Assembly: GCF_004343775.1 (NCBI RefSeq)
Contig: NZ_PTXL01000015.1
Coordinates: 1 to 64,000 of the forward strand
Direction of reading: 5' to 3'
DNA length: 64,000 bases
From: Burkholderia sp. SRS-46
Lineage (GTDB): Bacteria > Pseudomonadota > Gammaproteobacteria > Burkholderiales > Burkholderiaceae
Positions 52,901-60,865 of this stretch are shown piece by piece (the first letter of the stretch is position 1; every line of letters begins with the position of its first letter). A model generated the notes under the pieces. It ran no database searches and had not been told where the DNA came from. It worked only from the letters and a program-made list of their open reading frames with translations. Both the position numbers and the translations under genes were made by a program.

Positions 52901-54019
52901 TCAGCCCATCAATACGGGCGAGTTGCAGATGCACGCGTAGAGCTCGGTGTAGCGGCTGACGGCCGCCGCCGAGTCGAACTTGCGCCGGGCCGTCTCGAAG
53001 CCGGCGTGGCCCATCGTGTCGGCGCGCGACGTATCCGACCACAGCGCCTGGATGCGTTGCGCGAGCAGCGGGATGTTGCGCGGCGGAATCAGATATCCGG
53101 TCGTCCCGTCGTCGATGAGGTCCGGCAGCCGGCCGACCGTGGTGCCGATCACCGGGCGCCCGGCCCACATCGCTTCGAGTGCGGAGATGCCGCAGGTTTC
53201 GAAGTAATTCGGCATGCAAAGCATGGTCGCGTTCCGGTACGCGTGGAATTTCGCGTCGCCTTCCAGCCAGCCGACGAACTCGACCTGCCGCCCGATTCCG
53301 AGCGATTCGGCGAGGCTGCGCCACGGCGCGGTGTCGCCGCCGCCCGCGACCTTGAGCGGGATCGTCAGCCCGCGCTGGCGGAGCATGCAGAGCGCATGCA
53401 GCAACTCGGTCAGGCCCTTGTGCTCGACGAGGTTCGCGGAAAACAGCACGTAGCGGCCGTCGGCGGCGCGATCGGCGCGCAGCAGCAGGTTCCGTTCGAA
53501 TTCACCGGCATAGTCGCCGATCACCGTCGATTGGGTGCCGGCGCCGGCGCCGACGCACGCGATCATTTCACGATGAAGGGCATCCGACGCGACGACACGC
53601 GCATCCGCGCGCGATACCAGGAAATCGACCGCCGCTCGATACAGCCGGCCGGCCGTTCGGTAGCGGGCGAAGCATTCGCCCGAGTGGACATGCAGGATGC
53701 AGCGGCGCCGCAGGCGCTTTGCGATCGCAAAGTACGCGGTTGTTCGCAGCAGCGAGCCCGGCGACGTCACGTGGAACTGGACGAGGTCCGCCCACAGCGC
53801 GCGCAGCACGAAATGCAGGAAGTCGAAGGTCGCGAACAGCACGAGGTTCGCGGGCGACGCGCAATCGCGCGTGCCGAAGAACGCGGCGTCGATATGGTGC
53901 GCGCGCAACTGCTCGGCTTTCGCCTGAAGATTGGACAGGACGGTTGCGACACCCTGGTGGCGTGCGTTTCCCGGCCCAACGTGCAGCACCCGGAGATTCC
54001 GGTCGTCATGGGCAGTCAT
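52901..54019 (-). CDS. Glycosyltransferase family 4-like protein
   Basis: 372 residues in the GT-B fold. The N-terminal half opens with LRVLHVGPGNARHQGVATVL (acceptor-side glycine loop). The C-terminal half has the nucleotide-sugar site: VLFSANLVEHKGLTELLHAL, VEFVGWLEGDAKFHAYRNAT and the E-x7-E motif in NYFETCGISALEAMWAGRPVI. Donor and acceptor are unknown. No other polysaccharide genes are nearby, which is unusual for this family. The start at 54019 (MTAHDDRNLRVLH) is chosen; an ATG at 54121 would add 34 residues. Confidence 0.9.
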   Translation of the reverse strand: MTAHDDRNLRVLHVGPGNARHQGVATVLSNLQAKAEQLRAHHIDAAFFGTRDCASPANLVLFATFDFLHFVLRALWADLVQFHVTSPGSLLRTTAYFAIAKRLRRRCILHVHSGECFARYRTAGRLYRAAVDFLVSRADARVVASDALHREMIACVGAGAGTQSTVIGDYAGEFERNLLLRADRAADGRYVLFSANLVEHKGLTELLHALCMLRQRGLTIPLKVAGGGDTAPWRSLAESLGIGRQVEFVGWLEGDAKFHAYRNATMLCMPNYFETCGISALEAMWAGRPVIGTTVGRLPDLIDDGTTGYLIPPRNIPLLAQRIQALWSDTSRADTMGHAGFETARRKFDSAAAVSRYTELYACICNSPVLMG

Positions 54020-54205
54020 CTTGGTCTCTCGCTTCTGATTGTTGGTCGACAACGCAGGGACGAGGACGCTGCACACGGCAGACCTTGAATCTCGGGAGCC
54101 TGTGTAAGACAGCATAGGCAAACGAGCTTCAAGGTCCAGCGCAAGATCGTTAATTTTCGGTAACGCCGGGATGGCGACGCGTAATTTTTTCCGGATGCAA
54201 GCCGC

Positions 54206-55390
54206 TTACAGCACCTCGATCGCGAGCGCGATGCCCTGGCCCCCGCCGATGCACAGCGTCACGATGCCACGCCGGATGCCGTCGCGCTTCATCGAATGGA
54301 TCAGGCGGGTGGTGAGCACCGCGCCCGTCGCGCCGATCGCATGGCCGTGCGCAATCGCGCCGCCGTCGACGTTGACGAGTTCCTCGTCGATGCCGAGCTG
54401 GCCCGCCACCGCGATCGGCACCGCCGCGAACGCTTCGTTGATCTCGAAACGCTCGACGTCCCGCAGCCCCCAGCCGGCCCGGTCGAGCGCGATTTTCACC
54501 GCGGGAACGGGGCCAAGGCCGAACATCCCGGGCTCGACGGCGGCGATGCCGAACGAAACGACGCGGGCACTCGGTACGATCCCGTGCGCGTCGGCGAACG
54601 CGCGGTCCGCCACCAGCATCGCCGACGCGCCGCTGTTGAGGCCCGGCGCGTTGCCGGCGGTGATCGTGCCGTCCGGGCGGAACGCGGGCTTCAGTTTCGC
54701 GAGCGTCTCGAGCGTCGTATCGGGGCGGGGCGTCTCGTCCCGTGCGAACGCCACGCGCGCCTTGCGCTGCAGGACTTCGACCGGCGTCAGTTCGGCGTCG
54801 AATTTCCCGTCGGCAAGCGCGGTCGAGAAGCGCTGCTGCGAGCGCAGCGCCCAGCGGTCCTGGCGGTCGCGCGAGATGTCGAGCTGGCGCACGAGATCCT
54901 CGGTATGCCATCCGGAATGCTGGTCGGAGAACGCATCGACGAGGCCGTCGCGCAGCATGCTGTCATGGATCGGGGCCTCGCCCATCCGGTAGCCAAAGCG
55001 TGCGCCTTCGAGCAGGTACGGCGCGCGCTCCATGCTCTCCATGCCGCCGGCGACGGCCGCGTTCGCGAAGCCCAGCAGGATTTCCTGCGCGGCATTGACG
55101 ATCGCCTGCGCGCCGGAGCCGCAGACCCGGTTGACCGTCAGCGCGGGAACCGCGACCGGAATGCCGGCGCCGATCGACGCCTGCCGCGCGGGGTTCATCT
55201 TGTTGCCGGCTTGGATCACGTTGCCCATCACGACCGTGTCGACGGCCGCGCCGTCCAGGCCGCTGCGCCGCAGGGTTTCGCGCACGGCGATCGAACCGAG
55301 CTCGGTGGCGGGCGTGTCCTTCAACGAGCCGTTGAACGTGCCGATCGGCGTTCGGACGGGGTGGCAGATGACGACTTCGCGTGTACTCAT
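54206..55390 (-). CDS. Acetyl-CoA acetyltransferase (thiolase)
   Basis: 394 residues, the normal thiolase length. Catalytic residues are all present: acyl-accepting C90 (NRVCGSGAQAI), H350 in GHAIGATG (commonly GHPIGASG) and C380 in CIGGGQG. Also typical: NEAFAAVPIAV and GNAPGLNSGASAML. It condenses or cleaves acyl-CoA (two acetyl-CoA to acetoacetyl-CoA, or the reverse). There is no neighbouring beta-oxidation or PHB gene to decide the role. The start at 55390 follows GAGGAATG. Upstream, at 55464-55497, two 12-bp repeats of an ATGCAT-rich sequence may be its control site. Confidence 0.94.
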   Translation of the reverse strand: MSTREVVICHPVRTPIGTFNGSLKDTPATELGSIAVRETLRRSGLDGAAVDTVVMGNVIQAGNKMNPARQASIGAGIPVAVPALTVNRVCGSGAQAIVNAAQEILLGFANAAVAGGMESMERAPYLLEGARFGYRMGEAPIHDSMLRDGLVDAFSDQHSGWHTEDLVRQLDISRDRQDRWALRSQQRFSTALADGKFDAELTPVEVLQRKARVAFARDETPRPDTTLETLAKLKPAFRPDGTITAGNAPGLNSGASAMLVADRAFADAHGIVPSARVVSFGIAAVEPGMFGLGPVPAVKIALDRAGWGLRDVERFEINEAFAAVPIAVAGQLGIDEELVNVDGGAIAHGHAIGATGAVLTTRLIHSMKRDGIRRGIVTLCIGGGQGIALAIEVL

Positions 55391-55463
55391 GATGCATTCC
55401 TCGATCACGTTGACATGAGCGCGAGCGGTGCACGTCGCGCAAGGATTCCGGCTCATGGGGCCT

Positions 55464-55497
55464 TATGCATATGCATAGTTATATATGTATATGCATA
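55464..55497. promoter_or_regulatory. Paired ATGCAT-rich repeats upstream of the thiolase gene
   Basis: TGCATATGCATA (55466-55477) and TGTATATGCATA (55486-55497) are near-identical 12-mers 20 bp apart; the first lies inside the perfect palindrome TATGCATATGCATA (55464-55477). The phase of about two helical turns suits cooperative binding of a regulator in the thiolase promoter. No regulator is identified. Confidence 0.45.
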
Positions 55498-55548
55498 TTG
55501 TCAACGCTGAATTCGGGCGGCGGCGCCAGGCGGATCTCGCAAAATTCC

Positions 55549-55577
55549 TTGACTATCTATCTATGAGTAGATAAAGT
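55549..55577 (+). promoter_or_regulatory. Promoter and operator of the TetR gene
   Basis: TTGACT (55549-55554), 17 bp, TAAAGT (55572-55577). The dyad TATCTA-TGAG-TAGATA (55558-55573) fills the spacer, so a bound repressor would block polymerase. Predicted transcription starts at about the ATG (55585), so the mRNA may be nearly leaderless. The same dyad recurs at 56262-56277. Confidence 0.65.
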
Positions 55578-55584
55578 TCGTCGC

Positions 55585-56151
55585 ATGGAAACGAAATCGA
55601 CCGTCCGCGAACAGATTCTCGACCACGCGATCACGCTGATGATGCTGCGCGGCTACAACGGCTTCAGCTATCGCGATCTGTCCGACCTGGTGGGCGTGAA
55701 GACGTCGAGCATCCACTACTACTTCCCGTCGAAGGACGACCTCGTGCTGGAAGCGGTGGCGGCATACAGCACCGACGTGCTGGCGGCCATGCGGGCGATC
55801 GATCCGGCGCTGCCGGCCGACGTGAAGCTGAGCCTCTACACGAAGCTGTTCGGCCGCACGCTTGGCGACGGCAACCAGATCTGCCTGTGCGGAATGCTTG
55901 CCGCCGACATCGAATCGCTGCCCGAGAACGTGCGGCAGGCCGTGCAGGCATTCTTCAAGGCCAACGAGAACTGGCTGGCGGAGGTGCTCGCGCAGGGCGC
56001 GACGGAAGGCACGCTGGCGTTCAGCGGCAAACCGGAAACCGCGGCGCGCACGCTGTACGCGGCGTTCCAGGGCAGCGTGCTGGCGAGCCGGCTGTTTCAG
56101 ACGCGGGCGCGCCTGGAGGATATCGAGGCGGTCTGGAAGACCGCGCGCTGA
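55585..56151 (+). CDS. TetR-family repressor
   Basis: 188 residues. The N-terminal HTH (residues ~10-55) reads ILDHAITLMMLRGYNGFSYRD, then LVGVKTSSIHYYFPSKDDLV, the classical TetR layout. The C-terminal ligand domain contains two Cys close together (ICLCGMLAADIE), which could sense oxidants or electrophiles, fitting the peroxidase gene that follows. The gene overlaps its own predicted promoter region closely, and its stop lies 190 bp before the next gene, with two further copies of the operator between. It probably represses itself and the downstream ohr/esterase genes. Confidence 0.92.
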   Translation: METKSTVREQILDHAITLMMLRGYNGFSYRDLSDLVGVKTSSIHYYFPSKDDLVLEAVAAYSTDVLAAMRAIDPALPADVKLSLYTKLFGRTLGDGNQICLCGMLAADIESLPENVRQAVQAFFKANENWLAEVLAQGATEGTLAFSGKPETAARTLYAAFQGSVLASRLFQTRARLEDIEAVWKTAR

Positions 56152-56197
56152 AGAAGGTGAACAGGCGGGTGACCGCCTTTTGATTGGCCTGGTTGTC

Positions 56198-56213
56198 TAT
56201 CTTGTAGTAGGTA
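56198..56213. promoter_or_regulatory. Degenerate copy of the TetR operator
   Basis: TATCTT-GTAG-TAGGTA has the 6-4-6 layout of the two perfect sites with two mismatches. It shares the upstream flank GTTGTCTATC with the site at 56262-56277, so a local duplication is likely. Confidence 0.45.
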
Positions 56214-56261
56214 GGTTTCTTGCAGGCGCTCCGGCATCTGCATTTTTTGTGACGGGTTGTC

Positions 56262-56277
56262 TATCTATCAGTAGATA
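56262..56277. promoter_or_regulatory. TetR operator upstream of the Ohr-type gene
   Basis: TATCTA-TCAG-TAGATA, perfect half-sites identical to those at 55558-55573. It lies 63 bp before the start of the Ohr-type gene, next to TTGTCT (56257-56262), which may be a -35 element. Confidence 0.65.
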
Positions 56278-56340
56278 AAATTGATTGTATCGGCCCCGTT
56301 TGACTGTTGTTGCATCCCTCACTTGGAAAAGGAGTCTGTC

Positions 56341-56766
56341 ATGTCGATCGAAAACGTCCTCTATCGTGCTCACGCAAAGGCAACCGGCGGCCGCGACGGC
56401 CGGGCGGTGGTGCCCGAGAGCAATCTGGACCTGAAGCTCACGACGCCGCGCGAATTGGGCGGCGCGGGCGGAGCAGGGGCCAACCCCGAGCAGCTGTTTG
56501 CCGCCGGCTACAGCGCGTGCTTCATCGGCGCGATGAAATTCGTCGCCGCCCGCGACAAGATCGCGATTCCCGCGGACGCGTCCGTCGAGGGCAGCGTCGG
56601 GATCGGTGCGATTCCGAACGGCTTCGGCATCGAGGTCGAGCTGAAGATCTCGCTGCCGGGCCTTGATCGCGAGATCGCGCAAACGCTGGTCGATCGCGCC
56701 CACATCGTGTGCCCGTACTCGAATGCGACGCGCGGCAACATCGACGTCACGCTCACACTGGCTTGA
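56341..56766 (+). CDS. Ohr/OsmC-family organic hydroperoxide resistance protein
   Basis: 141 residues. The two redox cysteines are C60 (GYSACFIGAMKF) and C124 (HIVCPYSNATRGN), the Ohr positions, where the pair reduces organic peroxides using lipoyl thiols. The N-terminus (LYRAHAKATGGRDGRAV) also fits Ohr rather than OsmC. ATG at 56341. In other species Ohr is controlled by OhrR of the MarR family; here a TetR gene with shared operators precedes it, which is unusual. The esterase gene follows after 42 bp and is probably co-transcribed. Confidence 0.93.
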   Translation: MSIENVLYRAHAKATGGRDGRAVVPESNLDLKLTTPRELGGAGGAGANPEQLFAAGYSACFIGAMKFVAARDKIAIPADASVEGSVGIGAIPNGFGIEVELKISLPGLDREIAQTLVDRAHIVCPYSNATRGNIDVTLTLA

Positions 56767-56808
56767 CCGTTTCCACCTCGCTCACGTACACGTAATCAGG
56801 AGTCCATC

Positions 56809-57837
56809 ATGAAGATCGTCAAGCCCCTGCTGATCGCCGCCGCCGTCGCGGCCCTGTCGTCCGCCGCGTTCGCCGCCGAGCCGGCCGCGGCAGTCGGCCC
56901 CGACGCGGTCACCACGAAATTCCTCGCCGCGCTCAACCGCCGGAAGGGGCCCGGCCTCGAGGCGCTGAGCCCCGCGAAGGCGCGCCAGGTGCTCGTCGAC
57001 GCGCAGAACGGCGTCAAGGTCGACCTGTCGGGCATCGACATCGCGAACCGCACGATCGAGCAGGACGGCATCAGCGTGCCGATCACGATCGTGCGGCCGC
57101 AGGGCGTGACGGGCACGCCGCCGGTGTTCATGTTCTTCCACGGCGGCGGCTGGATTCTCGGCGATTTCCCGACGCATGAACGGCTCGTGCGCGATCTTGT
57201 CGTCCAGTCGGGCGCGGTGGCCGTGTTCGTGAACTACACGCCGTCGCCGGAAGCGCAGTACCCGGTCGCGATCAATCAGGCCTATGCGGCGACGAAGTGG
57301 GTGGCCGCGCACGGCGCCGAGCTCGGCGTCGACAGCAGCCGGCTGGCCGTCGTCGGCAATAGCGTCGGCGGCAACATGGCCGCTGTGGTGTCGCTGATGG
57401 CGAAGGACAAGGGCGGCCCGGCGCTCCGCTTCCAGGGATTGCTCTGGCCCGTCACCGATCACAACTTCAACAACGGCTCGTACGTCGCGTATCAGAAGGA
57501 TCACTTCCTGACGCGCCCGATGATGAAGTGGTTCTGGGGCGCGTACACGAAGAGCGACGCGCAGCGCAACGAGATCTACGCATCGCCGCTGCGGGCGACC
57601 GAAGCGCAGTTGAAGGGGTTGCCGCCCGCGCTGATCCAGGTCGCGCAGTTCGACGTGCTGCGTGACGAGGGCGAGGCGTACGGCCGCAAGCTGGACGCCG
57701 CGGGCGTCGAAGCGACGACGACGCGCTACGACGGCACGATCCACGACTTCGGCCTGCTCAATGCGCTCGCCGACGATGCGCCGACGAAGGCTGCGCTCAA
57801 GGCGATGGCGGGGGAGTTGAGGACGCGCCTGAAGTAG
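56809..57837 (+). CDS. Exported alpha/beta-hydrolase esterase, HSL family
   Basis: 342 residues with a signal peptide ending in SSAAFAAEP. The oxyanion-hole motif HGGGW is at 111-115; the nucleophile is S185 in GNSVGGNMA (a variant of GDSAGG); the late Asp and His are in QFDVLRDEG and GTIHDFG. This is the hormone-sensitive-lipase type of carboxylesterase (family IV), likely acting on short-chain esters in the periplasm. A start 42 bp after the Ohr gene suggests an operon under the TetR regulator. Confidence 0.92.
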   Translation: MKIVKPLLIAAAVAALSSAAFAAEPAAAVGPDAVTTKFLAALNRRKGPGLEALSPAKARQVLVDAQNGVKVDLSGIDIANRTIEQDGISVPITIVRPQGVTGTPPVFMFFHGGGWILGDFPTHERLVRDLVVQSGAVAVFVNYTPSPEAQYPVAINQAYAATKWVAAHGAELGVDSSRLAVVGNSVGGNMAAVVSLMAKDKGGPALRFQGLLWPVTDHNFNNGSYVAYQKDHFLTRPMMKWFWGAYTKSDAQRNEIYASPLRATEAQLKGLPPALIQVAQFDVLRDEGEAYGRKLDAAGVEATTTRYDGTIHDFGLLNALADDAPTKAALKAMAGELRTRLK

Positions 57838-57907
57838 CGCGGTTGGGGCACGCGCGCCGCGTCGGCGGCGCGCATGCCGGCGTGAATGCGAGAGGTTGGT
57901 CAGTGCG

Positions 57908-58426
57908 TCACGAAACCTGAAGCCGATATTGCCGCTCGACCGGACAACGCTCGAGATCGCACGCCGCTTCGTCACACAGTCGACAATTGCGAACCGAAGT
58001 CGACGCATCCGGCGACATGCTTTCGAGGAGCCGCTCGCAGATCGCGATCAACGCGGTTTGCATGTCGTCGGGCAGCTGATCCGTCAGCGCGCCGATCGCT
58101 TTTCGGCGCGCGTCCAGGACGATGCCGACGAGATGCTTCCCGGCAGGCGTCAGCGACACGAATACGGCACGTCGATCGGCTCCCGAGCTGCGCTCGACGT
58201 AGCCATCCTCGACCAAGCGCTCGACCAGCCGCACCACCGTCGAGTGGGCGAGCGCGAGCTGCTTCGCCAGCACGTCGAGTGTCACCGGCGGGCGCTGGCT
58301 CAAGAGCACCAGCGCAAAGACCGCGGTGTCGTTCAACTCGGAGACCGACGCGATCGCCTCCCGCAACCGATCCATGAGCACCAGCGAAAGCGCGCCGAGC
58401 ATGTTGTCGAGTCGTTGCTTTTCCAT
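57908..58426 (-). CDS. MarR-family regulator with C-terminal Cys motif
   Basis: 172 residues. The winged helix contains LDVLAKQLALAHSTVVRLVERLVEDGYVERSS (split: QLALAHSTVVRLVERL and DRRAVFVSLTPAGKHL). The C-terminal 30 residues hold RNCRLCDEAACDLERCP, with four Cys, an extension seen in a subgroup of MarR proteins and possibly a metal or redox site. The start at 58426 (MEKQRLDNMLGAL) is preferred. It is divergent from the unknown gene at 58748 across 321 bp. Two inverted repeats directly upstream (58429-58463) suggest autoregulation. Confidence 0.9.
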   Translation of the reverse strand: MEKQRLDNMLGALSLVLMDRLREAIASVSELNDTAVFALVLLSQRPPVTLDVLAKQLALAHSTVVRLVERLVEDGYVERSSGADRRAVFVSLTPAGKHLVGIVLDARRKAIGALTDQLPDDMQTALIAICERLLESMSPDASTSVRNCRLCDEAACDLERCPVERQYRLQVS

Positions 58427-58428
58427 AA

Positions 58429-58463
58429 ATACCAAATTAGTATGTGTATGTACGACGCACATA
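58429..58463. promoter_or_regulatory. Two overlapping inverted repeats next to the MarR start
   Basis: ATAC-N7-GTAT at 58429-58443 and TATGTG-N11-CACATA at 58441-58463. Both are immediately upstream of the MarR start codon, where a MarR dimer would be expected to bind. Confidence 0.4.
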
Positions 58464-58687
58464 ACATTGTTGCGCCGAACGAAATTTTACTATCCGAGAT
58501 AATCGGAAAAATTATTCACCGTTCATCGGTGATGGCGCCGGGGCTGCCTTAGCGGAGAGTTTGATGGATTCGTTCCTCACTATCTCATTCACCGTCCACG
58601 GAATACCGCGGAACGCATGCCGTTCCGTGTTTCCGGCCGTGCCCGCGCGTTTCACTTAACCAGTCAAGCAAATCTTTCACACCGGAA

Positions 58688-58716
58688 CGCCGCCCGCGCA
58701 GGGCTGCGGGGCGGCG
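58688..58716 (+). promoter_or_regulatory. Strong leader stem-loop upstream of the unknown gene
   Basis: CGCCGCCC (58688-58695) pairs with GGGCGGCG (58709-58716), and the inner bases CGCAG/CTGCG continue the stem after a single-base bulge, giving about 13 pairs with a 2-base loop. Upstream, CGGAACG/CGTTCCG (58609-58627) forms another hairpin. The strong stem ends 31 bp before the start codon and has no T-run, so it may control translation or RNA stability. Confidence 0.45.
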
Positions 58717-58747
58717 TATTGCCATTCGCAATGCAATCGAGGGATCC

Positions 58748-59803
58748 ATGCAACTGTTTGAATTGATCGATACGGCGCCATGCCACGAAGACAAGCACGC
58801 TTCATACGGCGAGGACATTGACGAGACCAACCGCCAGCTGTTTGCGACGGCCGACAAGGCCGAGAAGAAGGAGATATTGTTTTCCTGGGCAAAGACGCAT
58901 CAGCCGTGCATGCTGGGCCGGCTCGGATCATCCCGGAAGCGGGGCATCCAGATCTCCGTCATCGTCGTCGACGAAAACGATATCGCGAAGGGCGACGCTT
59001 GTCTCGAGCAGTATCTGCGGCAAAGCCGGCGCGAGTGGAAAGACGAATGCGCGCGGGGCGAGAGCGATGCCGTTCTGTATTTCCTGAACGTCGAAAAGCT
59101 GAGCCGCATCCCGCCGTCGGCCCGCCTGCTGGAAATCTTCACCCGCTTTTCGGACCTGATTTTCCACGAGTTCGGCCCGATCCAGCCGGACGTCATCTAC
59201 ACCGAGGCCGCGCCGCTGAAGGTCGAGGAGAAGCTCTACCTGTTCAAGGCCGGCATCAACTTCTTCCACACGACGGCTCACCTGACGTCGAACCACGATC
59301 GCCGCATTCCCGGCGGCGCGGTGATGTCGATCAATGCGGTCGGCCATTACGCGAACAACCTGATCAGCCAGGGCGTGTTCAAGGACGTGGACGAGGCGGT
59401 GGACGACATTCGCCGGTTCGCGTGGCAGTCGATCGGCAACGGCGGGATCAGCGCGCCGGGTGCGGCCACGACGAGCTGGCACAACATCGACCCGGGCAAC
59501 ACCTGCCCGTTCGGGAAGCGCCCATTGACTATCCCGGAAAACTTCTCGATCGCGAACTACACCGCGCGCTACCACACGGACATCCTGATCCCCCGGCGCC
59601 TGACGGAAGTGCCGACCACGCTCGGCGATCCGACCGTCGAGGACTGGAAGTGGCTGACGATCGAATACTTCACCGCGCGGCAGTACGAGCTTGGTTCCAT
59701 CGACTTCGGGATGTTTCATGGGTATCCCGTCGATGACGAGGCGATCTATTTCAACCCGTTCCCGCCGATCCGCGCGGTCAATTCGCCGGACCTGGTCTAC
59801 TGA
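58748..59803 (+). CDS. Unrecognised 351-aa protein, first gene of an amino-acid-related cluster
   Basis: 351 residues, soluble, no signal peptide. ATG at 58748 after GAGGG. I recognise no family with confidence. The N-terminal segment FSWAKTHQPCMLGRLGSSRKRG, with a conserved-looking PC-x-x-G pair, recalls the start of YqcI/YcgG-type heme N-oxygenases (such as GntA), but the rest does not clearly match. The middle is rich in His (NFFHTTAHLTSNHDRR, then AVGHYANNL and TTSWHNIDPGNTCPFGKR), so a metal or heme cofactor is plausible. It ends 5 bp before an EamA transporter gene, so it may make or modify a small molecule that the transporter moves. Codon use is typical of the genome. Confidence 0.8.
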   Translation: MQLFELIDTAPCHEDKHASYGEDIDETNRQLFATADKAEKKEILFSWAKTHQPCMLGRLGSSRKRGIQISVIVVDENDIAKGDACLEQYLRQSRREWKDECARGESDAVLYFLNVEKLSRIPPSARLLEIFTRFSDLIFHEFGPIQPDVIYTEAAPLKVEEKLYLFKAGINFFHTTAHLTSNHDRRIPGGAVMSINAVGHYANNLISQGVFKDVDEAVDDIRRFAWQSIGNGGISAPGAATTSWHNIDPGNTCPFGKRPLTIPENFSIANYTARYHTDILIPRRLTEVPTTLGDPTVEDWKWLTIEYFTARQYELGSIDFGMFHGYPVDDEAIYFNPFPPIRAVNSPDLVY

Positions 59804-59808
59804 GGTCG

Positions 59809-60705
59809 ATGAACGTGCGAACGAATGAACGAAAGGGGATCGCGCTGACCATCCTGGCCACGCTCTGCTGGGGCGGCGGCATGGTCCTCAGCAAGCGCAG
59901 CCTTCGCGACGTCGACGAAACCACGTTGTTCGCGATCCAGTTGCTCGCGGCCTGGGGATGCATCCTGCTGCTCGTCCTGCTCGGCCGCAAGCTGTCGACG
60001 CGCGAATGGAAGCACGGCTGGCTCGGCATCCTGGAGCCCGGCGTGGCGTTCTACCTCGTGCTGATCGGCTTGAGCAGGACGAGCGCGATCAACGCCACGA
60101 TCCTGCAGGCGATGGAGGGCTTGATGATCATCGGGCTCGCGTTCGCCTTTTTTCGTGACCGGGTGTCGTCCTCCGTATTGCTCTGGGGCGCGCTGTCGAC
60201 ACTCGGCGCGGTGCTCGTGACGACCAAGGAAAGCATTTTCACCGGTATATCGATCAATTCGGGAGATGGGCTGGTCCTGCTCGGCACGCTGTTCGCCGCC
60301 GCGTACGTGACCTTGTCCTCGCGCATCGTCGGCGGGCAGAACAGCGCCGAATCGCTCCTCTTCTGGCAATTGAGCGTTTGCGTGTTGCTGGTGCTGGGAT
60401 ATCTCGCGGTGACCGGCGGCCTTTCGTTCAAGCTCGCGCAGTTCAACGTCTACTCGCTGTCGTCGGGCGCGCTGTCGTACGGGCTGTCGTTCTACTTCTA
60501 TCTGCGGGGGATGCGCTATATCCCCACGAGCCTGTCGGCCATTCTCCTGTGCCTCACGCCCATTTTCGGGGCATCGATGTCGGTGCTGTTCCTTTCCGAA
60601 TCCATCAGCCTGCAGAATTTATTTGGTTTCCTGATGATTCTTGCATCGTCGGTCGCCATCACGCGGCGTTCCGGTGCAGCCGATTCCGAGCCGATCAAGG
60701 CGTGA
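59809..60705 (+). CDS. EamA/DMT-family transporter
   Basis: 298 residues with ten helices arranged as two EamA repeats: LTILATLCWGGGMVLSKRSL opens repeat one, and GDGLVLLGTLFAAAYVTLSS opens repeat two; repeat two ends in ILLCLTPIFGASMSVLFLSE and a helix-10 GFLMILASSVAITRR. Such proteins export or import small metabolites, often amino acids. It starts 5 bp after the stop of the unknown gene, so the two are one unit. It could export the product of that enzyme. Confidence 0.92.
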   Translation: MNVRTNERKGIALTILATLCWGGGMVLSKRSLRDVDETTLFAIQLLAAWGCILLLVLLGRKLSTREWKHGWLGILEPGVAFYLVLIGLSRTSAINATILQAMEGLMIIGLAFAFFRDRVSSSVLLWGALSTLGAVLVTTKESIFTGISINSGDGLVLLGTLFAAAYVTLSSRIVGGQNSAESLLFWQLSVCVLLVLGYLAVTGGLSFKLAQFNVYSLSSGALSYGLSFYFYLRGMRYIPTSLSAILLCLTPIFGASMSVLFLSESISLQNLFGFLMILASSVAITRRSGAADSEPIKA

Positions 60706-60865
60706 CGAAGGGGGGCTCCGCCGCGCTGAAGCCGTCGGTCGGGGCTCGCCCAAGCCCCTGTTCCATTTGACGGGCCGCAATCGCGTCTCTTAATCTTTGT
60801 TCGTTCGTTTGCCTCTCGCGTCGACCGGCCGAGGGGCAATCCGGTTGCCGACCGACAAGGAAAAC

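Larger units (their letters stand above)
58427..58747. other. Divergent regulatory region (321 bp)
   Basis: Between the MarR gene and the unknown gene of the right-hand cluster. It holds two dyads near the MarR start and an AT-rich middle (58475-58520) likely to contain promoters. Two hairpins lie close to the right-hand gene (listed separately). No reading frame is supported. Confidence 0.5.
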
